Made by a program: the position numbers and the translations under genes. Shown here piece by piece: positions 34,423-43,345 of a stretch of 64,000 nucleotides of DNA (position 1 is the first letter of the stretch; every line of letters begins with the position of its first letter). The stretch is from Oscillospiraceae bacterium. GTDB taxonomy: Bacteria > Bacillota > Clostridia > UMGS1840 > HGM11507. The stretch lies in contig SVKJ01000001.1 in NCBI GenBank assembly GCA_015068525.1, positions 103,423 through 167,422 of the forward strand, written 5' to 3'. A model generated the notes under the pieces. The model saw only the letters and a list, made by a program, of their open reading frames with translations, had not been told where the DNA came from and ran no database searches.

Positions 34423-35211
34423 ATGAAAGAGGAAAATATTATCAATGTAAAAAATTTTAATATGATTTCAAGGTTTAATTCCGATACAATAATTGACAAA
34501 AATTTTACGGATATAAAAGTAATATTTTCTTTATCAAATGATATTCTTATAAGAATGGGGAAAAAGAATGAATGGCTTTCAAAAGATGAAATTTATATAA
34601 CTGACTATAGCAGGAATATACAGATTGATTCTCCTTTTTTATCAGAATACAAGATAATATTTATAAAGATAAATTCTGTTTACTATGAGAAACTTATGAA
34701 TAAGCGTTATTTGATAAAAGGTAATCAGAAACTTATTTTAAATTCTTTGTTTGAAGAATATGAAAGATTTAATATAAATCCTGAGAGTAAGATTTCAAAA
34801 ATGATGTTAAAAACGCTTTGCGAACAGTTTTTTTTGCTGATTTTAAGGAATAATTTAAGAGTTGAAAAATATAAAAAGTCTGTTAAAAGCGACCTTGATA
34901 TTATAAACAGTTTAACTATGTATTTTAATGAACATTTAGGCGAGGAAATTCATTTTTCGGATATAGTAAAAAAAGCAGGTCTTTCATCCACAGGACTTAA
35001 AACACTTTTTAAGAAGCATACAGGCATGGGGGTTATGAAATACTATAACTATTTGAAAATTGAAAAAGCAAAAGAATATCTTTTGATGGATGAACTCAAT
35101 GCAACACAAATTGCCAATTTGTTAGGATATGAAAGTATTCATTATTTTTCAAGACAGTTTAAGAATATAACAGGATTTTCGCCCACGGAGTATAGGAATT
35201 CCTTGACTTAA
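34423..35211 (+). CDS. AraC-family transcriptional regulator
   Basis: About 262 residues. The N-terminal part (about 1-150) is a cupin-like sensing region without clear family. The C-terminal 100 residues hold two helix-turn-helix units (FSDIVKKAGLSSTGLKTLFK and ATQIANLLGYESIHYFSRQF), ending with the AraC signature FSPTEYRNS. The start at 34423 is chosen because a strong promoter occupies 34378-34406. AAGGGTG serves as ribosome binding site. Its divergent neighbour is the NahK-like kinase, so control of amino-sugar use is a reasonable guess. Confidence 0.85.
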   Translation: MKEENIINVKNFNMISRFNSDTIIDKNFTDIKVIFSLSNDILIRMGKKNEWLSKDEIYITDYSRNIQIDSPFLSEYKIIFIKINSVYYEKLMNKRYLIKGNQKLILNSLFEEYERFNINPESKISKMMLKTLCEQFFLLILRNNLRVEKYKKSVKSDLDIINSLTMYFNEHLGEEIHFSDIVKKAGLSSTGLKTLFKKHTGMGVMKYYNYLKIEKAKEYLLMDELNATQIANLLGYESIHYFSRQFKNITGFSPTEYRNSLT

Positions 35212-35254
35212 AGATAAGAATAATATATAATAAAAGAAAAAAGGAGTTGTTCTT

Positions 35255-35872
35255 ATGAGTAATCTTGCTATAACAATCGGAAGACAGTTCGGTAGTGGAG
35301 GAAGAGAAATAGGCATTTTACTTGCAGATAAACTCGGGATAAAATGTTTTGATAAAGAAATTATAAAAAGAGCTTCAGAGGAAAACGGAATAAGTGAAAA
35401 GATGTTTGAGCAGGCAGATGAAAAACCGATTAACAGTTTTCTTTATTCTATAGTTGCACATGGATTTCCTACATATACAATGCCTCTTCATGCAGATAAT
35501 ATGTTTTCCAATGATAAAATATTTACTATGCAGGCTGGAACAATTAAAAGAATCTCGGAAGAAATGCCGGCAGTTTTTATTGGAAGATGCGCAAATGATA
35601 TTTTAAGAAAAAATGAGAAACTGGTTTCTATATTTATATATTCCAATATGGAAGATAAAATCAAAAGAATAAGCGAAAAATATAATATCAGCGAAAAAGA
35701 ATCAAAAGAAATGATTAGAAGAATCGATAAATCAAGAAGCAGTTACTATGAATTTTATGCAAACCAAAAATGGGGAGATTTAAATAACTATATGCTGTGT
35801 ATCAATTCATCCTGCGGTATTGATAAAACTGTTAATATTCTTTACAAATACATAATGGAACTGGGGTACTAA
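35255..35872 (+). CDS. Cytidylate-kinase-like protein
   Basis: A 205-residue P-loop kinase of the Cytidylate_kin2 family. The N-terminus ITIGRQFGSGGREIG is its distinctive P-loop, and KCFDKEIIKRASEENG its following helix. A LID-type RxxxR region (RRIDKSRSSYYEF) comes later. These are related to CMP kinase but the substrate is not established. AAAGGAG precedes the start. The stop abuts the next gene by one base. Confidence 0.85.
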   Translation: MSNLAITIGRQFGSGGREIGILLADKLGIKCFDKEIIKRASEENGISEKMFEQADEKPINSFLYSIVAHGFPTYTMPLHADNMFSNDKIFTMQAGTIKRISEEMPAVFIGRCANDILRKNEKLVSIFIYSNMEDKIKRISEKYNISEKESKEMIRRIDKSRSSYYEFYANQKWGDLNNYMLCINSSCGIDKTVNILYKYIMELGY

Positions 35873-35873
35873 A

Positions 35874-36497
35874 ATGGAATATACAATTTTAAGAACAAAA
35901 TTAAATGAAATATCTTACGATTCTAAAGAATGGGAAAGGGCAAATGTTGCAAAAATAGGCACAGTTAACTGGGATGTAACTACCTATTGTCCCGATACTG
36001 AAGTAAGAGTATTAACAAATGACGAAGGATTGTTTGTCCGTTTTGAAACCGATGAGGAAAATTTACGTTTTAATGCAGAACCGATTCAGGGAAAAGTTCA
36101 TTTAGATAGTTGTGTGGAATTTTTCTTTATACCTGACCCTAAGAACAGTAAAAAATATTTTAATTTTGAATTTAACGCAAAAGGTGCAATTCATTTAGGA
36201 TATGGTGAAGGGCGTTCGCCTATTCGCACTCCCTGTGAAATCACAGATGTGTCTATATTTAAAATAGAATCTTTTATAAAAGGAGAAAAAGGTTTTATAT
36301 TAAAATTTTTTATTCCTTATTCGTATATTCTTAAGTACGCAGATGGTATAGGTGATTATTTTTTAGGTAATTTCTATAAATGCAGAGAAGAAGGGGAAAA
36401 ACCTCATTTTGTGTCCTTAAACCCTATAAAAACACCAGAACCTGATTTTCACAGACCTGAATTTTTTGACAAAATATATATAGAACTTGACAAATAA
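35874..36497 (+). CDS. CBM9-like carbohydrate-binding-fold protein
   Basis: A 207-residue protein without signal peptide, resembling the family 9 carbohydrate-binding-like fold found in intracellular firmicute proteins. Visible features are VNWDVTTYCPDTEVRV, DSCVEFFFIPDP and a C-terminal PEFFDKIYI strand. Function is unknown; a cytoplasmic location argues against a classical polysaccharide-binding role. It follows the kinase-like gene with no gap and is probably co-translated. Confidence 0.65.
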   Translation: MEYTILRTKLNEISYDSKEWERANVAKIGTVNWDVTTYCPDTEVRVLTNDEGLFVRFETDEENLRFNAEPIQGKVHLDSCVEFFFIPDPKNSKKYFNFEFNAKGAIHLGYGEGRSPIRTPCEITDVSIFKIESFIKGEKGFILKFFIPYSYILKYADGIGDYFLGNFYKCREEGEKPHFVSLNPIKTPEPDFHRPEFFDKIYIELDK

Positions 36498-36550
36498 TAT
36501 ATAATGTGATAATATATTTTCATTGAATTAAGAAAGAGAGGATAATAAAA

Positions 36551-36613
36551 ATGGATTCAGACGAGTGCGATAATAACACTAACACTGAACTGTTTTATCA
36601 TTATTTGTTATAA
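36551..36613 (+). CDS. Acidic leader peptide (20 codons)
   Basis: An ATG behind AGAGAGGA encodes 20 residues starting MDSDECDNN, with four acidic residues in the first seven, then a stop. It lies between a probable promoter region and an intrinsic terminator, 110 nt before a CNNM/CorC transporter gene. Acidic nascent chains can destabilise ribosomes at low Mg, as for the Salmonella mgtA leader MgtL. A similar attenuation here is an inference. Confidence 0.45.
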   Translation: MDSDECDNNTNTELFYHYLL

Positions 36614-36622
36614 TATATATGT

Positions 36623-36664
36623 GGCATACCTGCAGAATAATTTGTTTTGCAGGCGTGCCTTTTT
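36623..36664 (+). terminator. Attenuator-like terminator before the CNNM gene
   Basis: GGCATACCTGCA pairs with TGCAGGCGTGCC (one mismatch, one G-U pair) followed by five T. It stands between the small leader frame and the transporter gene and has no other gene to terminate. Confidence 0.7.
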
Positions 36665-36722
36665 GCGTTTCAATAAAATATTAATTAACAAATAATAATA
36701 AAAATGAGGAGAAAAATTAAAA

Positions 36723-37973
36723 ATGACTACGACTACTTATATACTTGTTATGGTAACGCTTATTCTTATGTCGGCATACTTTTCGGCAACTGAAACAGCG
36801 TTTACATCAATAAATAAAACAAGGCTCAGGACAATGGCGGAAAAAGGTAACAAAAAAGCAGACCTTGTTTTAAAACTTTCGGAAAAATATGATAGTCTTA
36901 TTTCTACAGTTTTAATAGGTAATAATATAGTAAACATCGGGCTTTCATCGGTTGCTACAGTGTTTTTTATAGGATTTAATAAAGTATACGGAGCACTTAT
37001 CGCAACTGTTGTTATTACTGTTTTAGTGCTTATTTTTGGAGAAGTTTCACCTAAAAGTATAGCTAAAGACTCACCTGAGAGTTTTTCGATGTTTTCAGCA
37101 CCTTTTATAAATGCTCTTATGATTTTGCTTACACCTGTTAATTTCTTATTTACACAGTGGAAAAAGTTCCTTTCGAAAGTACTTAATGTTGAAGAAAATG
37201 CAGGGATGTCACCTGAAGAACTTATTATGCTTGTTGAGGAAGTTCAGCAGGAGGGTACACTTGATGATGATGACAGTGAACTTATAAGAAATGCGATAGA
37301 GTTTGCCGACCTTTCAGCAGAGGATATATTGACTCACCGTGTTGACTTGGAAGCAGTATCCATAGAGGACGACAAGGTTGACATCGCAAGAAAGTTTAAA
37401 GAAACTCAGTTTTCAAGACTTTTGGTTTATAATGAAAATATTGACGATATAGTAGGTATTATACATCTTAAAGATTTTTATTCAGAAAAAGGTATAACCG
37501 ATAAAGATGTTAAAAATCTTATGACAAAACCGCTATTTATCCAAAAGGGTGAAAAAATAAATGACCTTCTTAAAATTCTTCAGACAAACAAATCTCATAT
37601 TGCAGTTGTAATTGATGAGTATGGTGGTACTTTGGGTATTGTTACAATGGAAGATATCTTAGAAGAGTTGGTAGGAGAAATCTGGGACGAGCATGACGAA
37701 ATTGTTGAAAATTTCCACAAAATAGATAATGATACTTATAAAGTAGAAGGTTCGGTAAATTTTGAAGATTTTTGCGATTTCTTTGATATTGAAGCCGAAT
37801 CGGAAAATATCTCAGTTGGGGGATGGGCAATGGAATGTCTTGGTAAAATTCCTGAAACAGGAGATAATTTTGAGTATGAAAACCTTAAAGTTTCAATTTT
37901 GGAAACCGATTCTCACCGTGTAACTTTAGTTGAAGTAGTAAAAACAGATAACAAAGAAACTGATAAAGATTAA
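36723..37973 (+). CDS. CNNM/CorC-type transporter (DUF21-CBS-CorC_HlyC)
   Basis: A 416-residue membrane protein. The N-terminal DUF21/CNNM domain (about 1-190) has an ATETAFTSINKTRL helix and about four membrane segments. A CBS pair (about 205-330, with LVYNENIDDIVGII and AVVIDEYGGTLGIV) and a CorC_HlyC domain (about 345-416) follow. Members are implicated in Mg/Co efflux or Mg homeostasis; the older name is hemolysin. AGGAG precedes the ATG. A leader peptide and terminator upstream suggest attenuation. Confidence 0.88.
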   Translation: MTTTTYILVMVTLILMSAYFSATETAFTSINKTRLRTMAEKGNKKADLVLKLSEKYDSLISTVLIGNNIVNIGLSSVATVFFIGFNKVYGALIATVVITVLVLIFGEVSPKSIAKDSPESFSMFSAPFINALMILLTPVNFLFTQWKKFLSKVLNVEENAGMSPEELIMLVEEVQQEGTLDDDDSELIRNAIEFADLSAEDILTHRVDLEAVSIEDDKVDIARKFKETQFSRLLVYNENIDDIVGIIHLKDFYSEKGITDKDVKNLMTKPLFIQKGEKINDLLKILQTNKSHIAVVIDEYGGTLGIVTMEDILEELVGEIWDEHDEIVENFHKIDNDTYKVEGSVNFEDFCDFFDIEAESENISVGGWAMECLGKIPETGDNFEYENLKVSILETDSHRVTLVEVVKTDNKETDKD

Positions 37974-38003
37974 TCAAAACATAAAAAAGAATTATATTAA
38001 ATT

Positions 38004-38045
38004 AAAAATCACCAAAAAAGGGTCTGTCCCTTTTTTGGTGATTTT
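38004..38045. terminator. Terminator between CNNM gene and hslO
   Basis: AAAATCACCAAAAAAGGG pairs with CCCTTTTTTGGTGATTTT around TCTGT, an 18-bp stem. It serves both convergent genes. The apex GGGTCTGTCCC repeats, inverted, the loop at 1709-1722. Confidence 0.9.
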
Positions 38046-38048
38046 AAT

Positions 38049-38921
38049 TTATATAAACTGTTTTAATTCATCGCTTTTGAATTCATAAGATGTATTGCAA
38101 AAATGGCAATTGGCAGTAATTGTGTCTTCTTCATTTACAAGTTTTTTAAGTTCTTCTTTCCCTAAAGATATTATTCCTCTTAAAAATCTTTCTTTTGAAC
38201 AGTCGCAGCGAAGTGTAGGGTAGATTTCTTCCAAAATTTCATAATCTTTATCAGGGAAAATTATTTCAAGAGTTTTTTCTACATAATTTTCTTCACATAA
38301 AAGTTTTGAAATAGAGAAATTATTATTAAGAATATTTTCAAGTTTTGTAATTGTTTCCTCACTTGCATCGGGAAGAAGTTGAATCATAAGCCCGCCGGAC
38401 GATAATACTAACTGGTTGTCTTTATCGACTAAAACACCGAGTGCAATAGCAGTAGGGATTTGCTCGCTTTTTGCAAAATAATAGGTTAAATCCTGAGCAA
38501 TTTCACCACTTATAAGTTCAATGGTTCCTGAATACGGTTCTTTTCCTCCTACATCTTTTACAACAGTTAAAGATCCGTTTACTGTTACAGCTCCGCCAAC
38601 ATCAATTTTACCGTCTGCACGAATCGGTAATTCAATCTTAGGATTTGCAACATATCCTTTTACTTCACATTTACCGTTTGCATAAGTAATAATGTTGCCG
38701 ATTGGTCCCTCACTTCTTATCTGGATTGAAACAGTATTGTCATCGCTTTTTAAATCTGCTGCCATAAGTGCATTTGCAGTAAGAACTCTGCCAAGTGCAG
38801 CAGTAGCAGTTTTAGATGTATTATGAAGAACTTTTGCACATTCTACCATATCAGTTGTTTTTGCTAAGAATACTCTTATTTCTTTATTCTTAGAAAGTAT
38901 TTTAAGTATTTTATCTTTCAT
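38049..38921 (-). CDS. hslO: Redox-regulated chaperone Hsp33
   Basis: A 290-residue cytoplasmic chaperone activated by oxidation. The C-terminal zinc centre has CDC (in LRCDCSKERF) and CHFC (NCHFCNTSYEF), the C-x-C and C-x2-C pairs that form disulphides on activation. The N-terminal domain with RVLTANALMAADLK is typical. It overlaps the upstream methyltransferase by 11 nt, so the two are co-translated. Confidence 0.95.
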   Translation of the reverse strand: MKDKILKILSKNKEIRVFLAKTTDMVECAKVLHNTSKTATAALGRVLTANALMAADLKSDDNTVSIQIRSEGPIGNIITYANGKCEVKGYVANPKIELPIRADGKIDVGGAVTVNGSLTVVKDVGGKEPYSGTIELISGEIAQDLTYYFAKSEQIPTAIALGVLVDKDNQLVLSSGGLMIQLLPDASEETITKLENILNNNFSISKLLCEENYVEKTLEIIFPDKDYEILEEIYPTLRCDCSKERFLRGIISLGKEELKKLVNEEDTITANCHFCNTSYEFKSDELKQFI

Positions 38922-39657
38922 TTACATTTTCCTTTCTTAAAACGAAAAACACTTTTTCACTTTTTTTATTGTATTTTTTAAAGGATAAGTTATCATAAAT
39001 TGCAAGAACTCTAAAGCCGGAAAGTTCTGCTGTTTTGATTAATTCATCAACTTCATACGCCCTTTGTTCCTGTTCTTCATAACTTCTTATATATGAATCT
39101 TTTTCTTTGTAGAACATATCTAAAAAGAAAGTGCACATTTTTCTTTTTTTATCATACTCGCTTTGCCATATAAGGTAGGCTTCTTCATTATCGTAAATAT
39201 ATGTTTTATTATCCAGAACATTTTTATACTTATATTCGGTATTTATATCAAATATAAAAAGTCCGTCAGGATTAAGATAGTTGTTGCAAAGTTTAAATAT
39301 TTTTTTCAAATCCCGTTTGTCAGTAATATAATTTATACAGTCAAGTGATGAGTAAATAACATCTACTGTTCCGTATAATTCAAATTCCCTCATATCCTGA
39401 TTTAAATATAAAATGTTTTTGTGGCTGTTATTTTCTTTTGCAATATTTAACATATCGTAAGAAATATCAATGCCTATCATATCATAATTTTCTTTTGCAA
39501 AAAGATATGTTATATCTCCTGTACCGCAACCTAAATCCAAAATAAGTTCAGGGTTTATATTAAATTTTTCAAATATTTTTTTATAGTAGCAAAAAAAATC
39601 ATTCTGAAGGGTATCTTTCATTATACTGAAATAACCTTTCGCAAAATTATTATACAT
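38911..39657 (-). CDS. Class I SAM-dependent methyltransferase
   Basis: A 248-residue Rossmann-fold methyltransferase. SAM motifs are ILDLGCGTGDITYLFA and MIGIDISYDMLN, with the acidic DVIYSSLDCINY post-motif. The substrate is not evident. Many clostridial relatives stand next to hslO, a conserved pairing. The start follows GAGGTAA by about 8 nt. Upstream, 11 nt away, lies ung. Confidence 0.82.
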   Translation of the reverse strand: MYNNFAKGYFSIMKDTLQNDFFCYYKKIFEKFNINPELILDLGCGTGDITYLFAKENYDMIGIDISYDMLNIAKENNSHKNILYLNQDMREFELYGTVDVIYSSLDCINYITDKRDLKKIFKLCNNYLNPDGLFIFDINTEYKYKNVLDNKTYIYDNEEAYLIWQSEYDKKRKMCTFFLDMFYKEKDSYIRSYEEQEQRAYEVDELIKTAELSGFRVLAIYDNLSFKKYNKKSEKVFFVLRKENVNER

Positions 39658-39668
39658 AAAAAATTACC

Positions 39669-40346
39669 TCAAATATTTTCAATCTGCCAGTCAACAGGCT
39701 TAACACCGTTTTTTTCTAAAAATTCATTTGCCTTTGAGAAATGCCTGCAACCGAAAAATCCATTGTGAGCAGACAAAGGACTCGGATGCGCTGCTTTTAA
39801 AATAAGATGATGTTTATTAGTAATTAACTGTTCTTTTCTTATAGCATTGTTTCCCCAAAGCATAAAAACCAACGGCTTTTCTCTTTCGTTTAATATTTTT
39901 ATAATATTATCGGTAAAAATCTGCCATCCGATTTTGGAATGTGAGTTGGCATTCCCTGCAACAACAGTAAGGGAAGCGTTTAAGAGTAAAACGCCTTGCT
40001 TTGCCCACTTGGTAAGGTATCCGTTGTTTGGTATGTAAAAACCTTCAATGTCGCTTGAAAGTTCTTTATATATATTAACAAGTGAAGGAGGAGTTTTGAT
40101 ACCAGGTTTAACCGAAAAAGAAAGCCCGTGAGCCTGTCCTTCTCCATGGTAAGGATCCTGACCTAAAATAACAATTTTGCAATCGCTGTATGAGGTGAAT
40201 TTCAGTGCATTAAATATATCATACATATCAGGATAAATTGTTTTTTTAAAATATTCCTGTTTTAAAAATTCTCTTATTTTAAGATAATATTCGCTTTCAA
40301 ATTCCTTTTTTAAATAATTATCCCAGTCATTACCTAAATTAACCAT
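39669..40346 (-). CDS. ung: Uracil-DNA glycosylase
   Basis: A 225-residue family 1 enzyme that removes uracil from DNA. Motif A GQDPYHGEGQAHGLSFS holds the catalytic Asp. LLLNASLTV and the DNA-intercalating loop HPSPLSA complete the active site. Length is normal. It is transcribed with the methyltransferase and hslO downstream. Confidence 0.97.
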   Translation of the reverse strand: MVNLGNDWDNYLKKEFESEYYLKIREFLKQEYFKKTIYPDMYDIFNALKFTSYSDCKIVILGQDPYHGEGQAHGLSFSVKPGIKTPPSLVNIYKELSSDIEGFYIPNNGYLTKWAKQGVLLLNASLTVVAGNANSHSKIGWQIFTDNIIKILNEREKPLVFMLWGNNAIRKEQLITNKHHLILKAAHPSPLSAHNGFFGCRHFSKANEFLEKNGVKPVDWQIENI

Positions 40347-40400
40347 ATATATTTTACCTCATTAAATTATATCATTTTTTTATAAAATGTAAATATAAAC

Positions 40401-41423
40401 TTAAATATTTGAATCGTGATTTGATGCCAGCTGACCGCATGCAGCGTTTAAATCTCCTCCAAACTCGCGCCTTATAGTAACATTCATACCATTCTTTTTT
40501 AAAATATCAAAAAAAGCCGAAATTTTTTCCTTACTGCTTGCTTCAAAGTTGGTTGAACGTGTTTTGTTATAAGGAATAAGATTTACATAACAGTTTAAAT
40601 CGCCTAAAAGTGCAACAAGTTCCTTTGCATAAATTTCTGAATCGTTTACATCTTTTATCATTATATACGCAAATGTTATTTTTTTGTTTCCCAAATCGGA
40701 ATATGATTTGGAAGCCTTAATAAGTTCGGATAACTGATATGCTTTGTTTATCGGCATAAGCTTATTTCTTAACTCATCGTTCGGTGCATGAAGACTTATG
40801 GCAAGATTATTAACAATTTTTCTTTTGGAATATTCTATAATTTTAGGTGCAATTCCGCATGTAGAAATAGTAATATGCCTTGGTGCAATTTCAAGGCCTG
40901 CCTGACAAGTAAGAATATCTATAAAATCCATAGTGTTACAGTAATTATCAAACGGTTCGCCTATACCCATTAAAACTATATGGGATACAGGCATTTTCAA
41001 TGTTTCTGTAATATATAAAAGTTGAGTTACCATTTCATAAGGTTCAAGGTTTCTTATTTTCTTTATTTTTCCGCTTTCGCAGAATATACAGTTCATATTA
41101 CAGCCTACTTGTGTAGAAATACATACTCCGTTTCCGTAATCGTGTTTCATAAGTACAGTTTCAATAGTATGCCCGTCAAAAAGACGAAATAAGAACTTTA
41201 TAGTAGTATCACTTTCTTCTCTTGTGACAAATTCCAACTTTGAAAATTGGAAGTCATTATTTAATTTTTCTTTTACTGCTACAGATAAATTTTCAATTTC
41301 GAAAAAAGAAGAAATTTTATCTTTGTATACAGCATTAAAAATTATTTTTGCTTTGGCAGGATTTTCACCAATTGATTTGAAATAATCCTGCAATTTTTCC
41401 ATTGTTATATTATATATGTTCAT
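40401..41423 (-). CDS. rlmN: 23S rRNA/tRNA adenine-C2 methyltransferase RlmN-type
   Basis: A 340-residue radical SAM enzyme. The cluster motif C-x3-C-x2-C is in CNMNCIFCESG. CISTQVGC precedes it, and MGIGEPFDNYCN and the C-terminal RREFGGDLNAACGQLA (with the catalytic Cys) follow. It methylates A2503 of 23S rRNA and A37 of some tRNAs. Some residues differ from the standard MGMGEPL form, so a Cfr-like or RlmN paralogue role is possible. The start follows AGAGGT. It is divergent from the cation efflux gene. Confidence 0.85.
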   Translation of the reverse strand: MNIYNITMEKLQDYFKSIGENPAKAKIIFNAVYKDKISSFFEIENLSVAVKEKLNNDFQFSKLEFVTREESDTTIKFLFRLFDGHTIETVLMKHDYGNGVCISTQVGCNMNCIFCESGKIKKIRNLEPYEMVTQLLYITETLKMPVSHIVLMGIGEPFDNYCNTMDFIDILTCQAGLEIAPRHITISTCGIAPKIIEYSKRKIVNNLAISLHAPNDELRNKLMPINKAYQLSELIKASKSYSDLGNKKITFAYIMIKDVNDSEIYAKELVALLGDLNCYVNLIPYNKTRSTNFEASSKEKISAFFDILKKNGMNVTIRREFGGDLNAACGQLASNHDSNI

Positions 41424-41514
41424 AGTAAGTACCTCTTTATATCAATTATATAAAAAAAAAGAATTTTTGTAAACTTAAAATTGCTTTTTTTCTTTGAAAG
41501 TGATAAAATATATT

Positions 41515-42450
41515 ATGATATTGCTAAGAAAGGAATGGTTTTATAAAGATATGACTCAAAGAAATATATTGATTGCCTTTATTTTAAATCTTGCATTTTC
41601 GGTTTTTGAAATTATCGGTGGTTTTGTTACGGGAAGTGTGGCCATAATTTCAGATGCTGTTCACGATATGGGAGATGCTTTAAGCATTGGCGTTTCTTAT
41701 TTTTTGGAACGAAAAAGCAAAAAGCAACCTGACGAAACATATACTTACGGATATATCAGATATTCTGTAATGGGAAGCCTTATAACAACAATAGTATTAA
41801 TGGTTGGGTCGGCTATAGTTATATATAATGCTGTAATAAGAATTTTAAATCCTGTAAAAATTGATTATAAGGGTATGATAGTTTTTGCAGTTATCGGAGC
41901 AATTGTCAATTTTATCGCAGCCTATTTTACAAAAGACGGGGATTCTTTAAATCAAAAGGCTGTTAATCTTCATATGTTAGAAGATGTGCTTGGATGGATT
42001 GTTGTTCTTATAGGTGCGATAATTATGAATTTTACCGATATATCCTATATAGATCCTGTTATGTCAATATGCGTTGCACTTTTTATATTTAAAGGTGCAT
42101 TTGCTAATTTGAAAAAAACAGAAAGTATGTTTTTGGAAAAAATTCCTGACAATGTAAGTATTAGCGGTGTTAAAGAACTTCTTTTAAATATAGAAGATGT
42201 TATAGATGTGCATCATATTCATATATGGAGTATAGATGGATTTAATAATTACGCTACTATGCATATCGTAACAAGGGGCGAATCTTCTTTAGTTAAAAAA
42301 TTAATAAGAGAAAAGTTAAAAGAGTTTCATATAATCCATGTTACATTGGAACTTGAAGATGAGAATGAAGAATGTCACTACGAAGATTGCCATTATGAGC
42401 ATCATAACAGCGAGTGTCATCATCACCATCACCACCACCATCATCATTAA
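41515..42450 (+). CDS. Cation diffusion facilitator with polyhistidine tail
   Basis: About 312 residues, six membrane helices and a C-terminal cytoplasmic domain. The metal site helix is SDAVHDMGDALSIG. The partner helix carries HMLEDVLGWI. HIWSIDGFNNYATMHI is in the soluble domain. The tail is His/Cys-rich and ends in ten consecutive His, a natural metal-binding tag. It probably exports Zn, Co or similar ions. The start is uncertain: 41515, 41551 (MTQRN) and a TTG at 41494 are all in frame with poor ribosome binding sites. 41515 keeps the N-terminal stretch usual in relatives. Confidence 0.85.
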   Translation: MILLRKEWFYKDMTQRNILIAFILNLAFSVFEIIGGFVTGSVAIISDAVHDMGDALSIGVSYFLERKSKKQPDETYTYGYIRYSVMGSLITTIVLMVGSAIVIYNAVIRILNPVKIDYKGMIVFAVIGAIVNFIAAYFTKDGDSLNQKAVNLHMLEDVLGWIVVLIGAIIMNFTDISYIDPVMSICVALFIFKGAFANLKKTESMFLEKIPDNVSISGVKELLLNIEDVIDVHHIHIWSIDGFNNYATMHIVTRGESSLVKKLIREKLKEFHIIHVTLELEDENEECHYEDCHYEHHNSECHHHHHHHHHH

Positions 42451-42480
42451 TTAATTGTATTATAAAAAGGGGGAAATAAA

Positions 42481-43311
42481 ATGGCAAATAATTTTCATGC
42501 TGATATACTTTATGACTATCTTGTAGAGGGATTTTCTCAGCAGGATATTGCTGACCGTTATGGAGAAGAACAGTCTGAAATAAGCAGAATTATAAGAGAG
42601 GAATACGGTTTAAATCGTGGAAATGTTAAATGGGGAAAAGGGGCTAATAACCAAAGGGGAAAATACTCTTTTCTTACTTATGATGATATATGCGCCTTTA
42701 TTGATTCAGGCAGTATGGATATAGATGATTGGCTGGGTGGAAATAACGGACAAAATGATTATACCGAAGAATATGACAATGGTTACGAGGATAATTATGA
42801 TAACAGTTATAATAATTATAACAATAATTATTCTGATACATATAATCAGTCGTACAATAATAATTCGCAATACAGAGGAACTAAGAGAAAAGTGACTTAT
42901 GTAAATCCTGACGATTATGACGATAATGGAAATTATCGTGGTTCCAAAGGTTCGGCAGATGGGCGCCTTGTTCTTTTGGGACTTGGTGTTATTATCTTGT
43001 TTTTAGGATGGTTAGTCAGTAAAATAGGAAACAACGGAGGGATATTAGGCCAAAGTATTCAGATTCTCTGGCATTCTGATTATTTATGGTGGGGAGTTGC
43101 CACAGGAGGAATATTTGGTTTTATAAAATATCAATCCTGCAAAAGTTTAGGTGAAGTTTTTACAACATGTGGAACTTGGGCGTGGACAGGCTTAGGTTAT
43201 GTTGTGGGTGCGGTTTTATTCTTTTTAAATTACGGATTGTTTTTACCTGCATTGATGCTTGGTCTGTTAGGCGCAATAATTTTCCTGATAGGATATAAAC
43301 TATTTTATTAA
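42481..43311 (+). CDS. Membrane protein with HTH and Asn/Tyr-rich region (unknown)
   Basis: A 276-residue protein I do not recognise. Residues about 5-50 look like a small helix-turn-helix (FSQQDIADRYGEEQSEISRI). Residues about 85-130 are low-complexity, dominated by Asn, Tyr and Asp. The C-terminal 120 residues hold about four membrane helices, starting at LVLLGLGVIILFLGW. A DNA-binding-like head on a membrane tail would make a one-component membrane regulator, but that is speculation. AAGGGGG precedes the start. It is followed by another membrane protein within 11 nt. Confidence 0.6.
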   Translation: MANNFHADILYDYLVEGFSQQDIADRYGEEQSEISRIIREEYGLNRGNVKWGKGANNQRGKYSFLTYDDICAFIDSGSMDIDDWLGGNNGQNDYTEEYDNGYEDNYDNSYNNYNNNYSDTYNQSYNNNSQYRGTKRKVTYVNPDDYDDNGNYRGSKGSADGRLVLLGLGVIILFLGWLVSKIGNNGGILGQSIQILWHSDYLWWGVATGGIFGFIKYQSCKSLGEVFTTCGTWAWTGLGYVVGAVLFFLNYGLFLPALMLGLLGAIIFLIGYKLFY

Positions 43312-43345
43312 GGGGTATTTTATGGATAAGGGGTATTTTATGGAT
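43310..43345 (+). repeat. Exact 18-bp tandem duplication of RBS plus start codon
   Basis: AAGGGGTATTTTATGGAT occurs twice in a row. Each copy contains a Shine-Dalgarno-like AAGGGG and an ATG 6 nt later, in the same frame. Confidence 0.9.

Noticed and set aside
36609..36614. TATAAT after the acidic leader frame as a -10 for the CNNM gene
   Set aside because: The position 17 nt upstream has no reasonable -35 (TGAACT), and the motif lies before a terminator hairpin.
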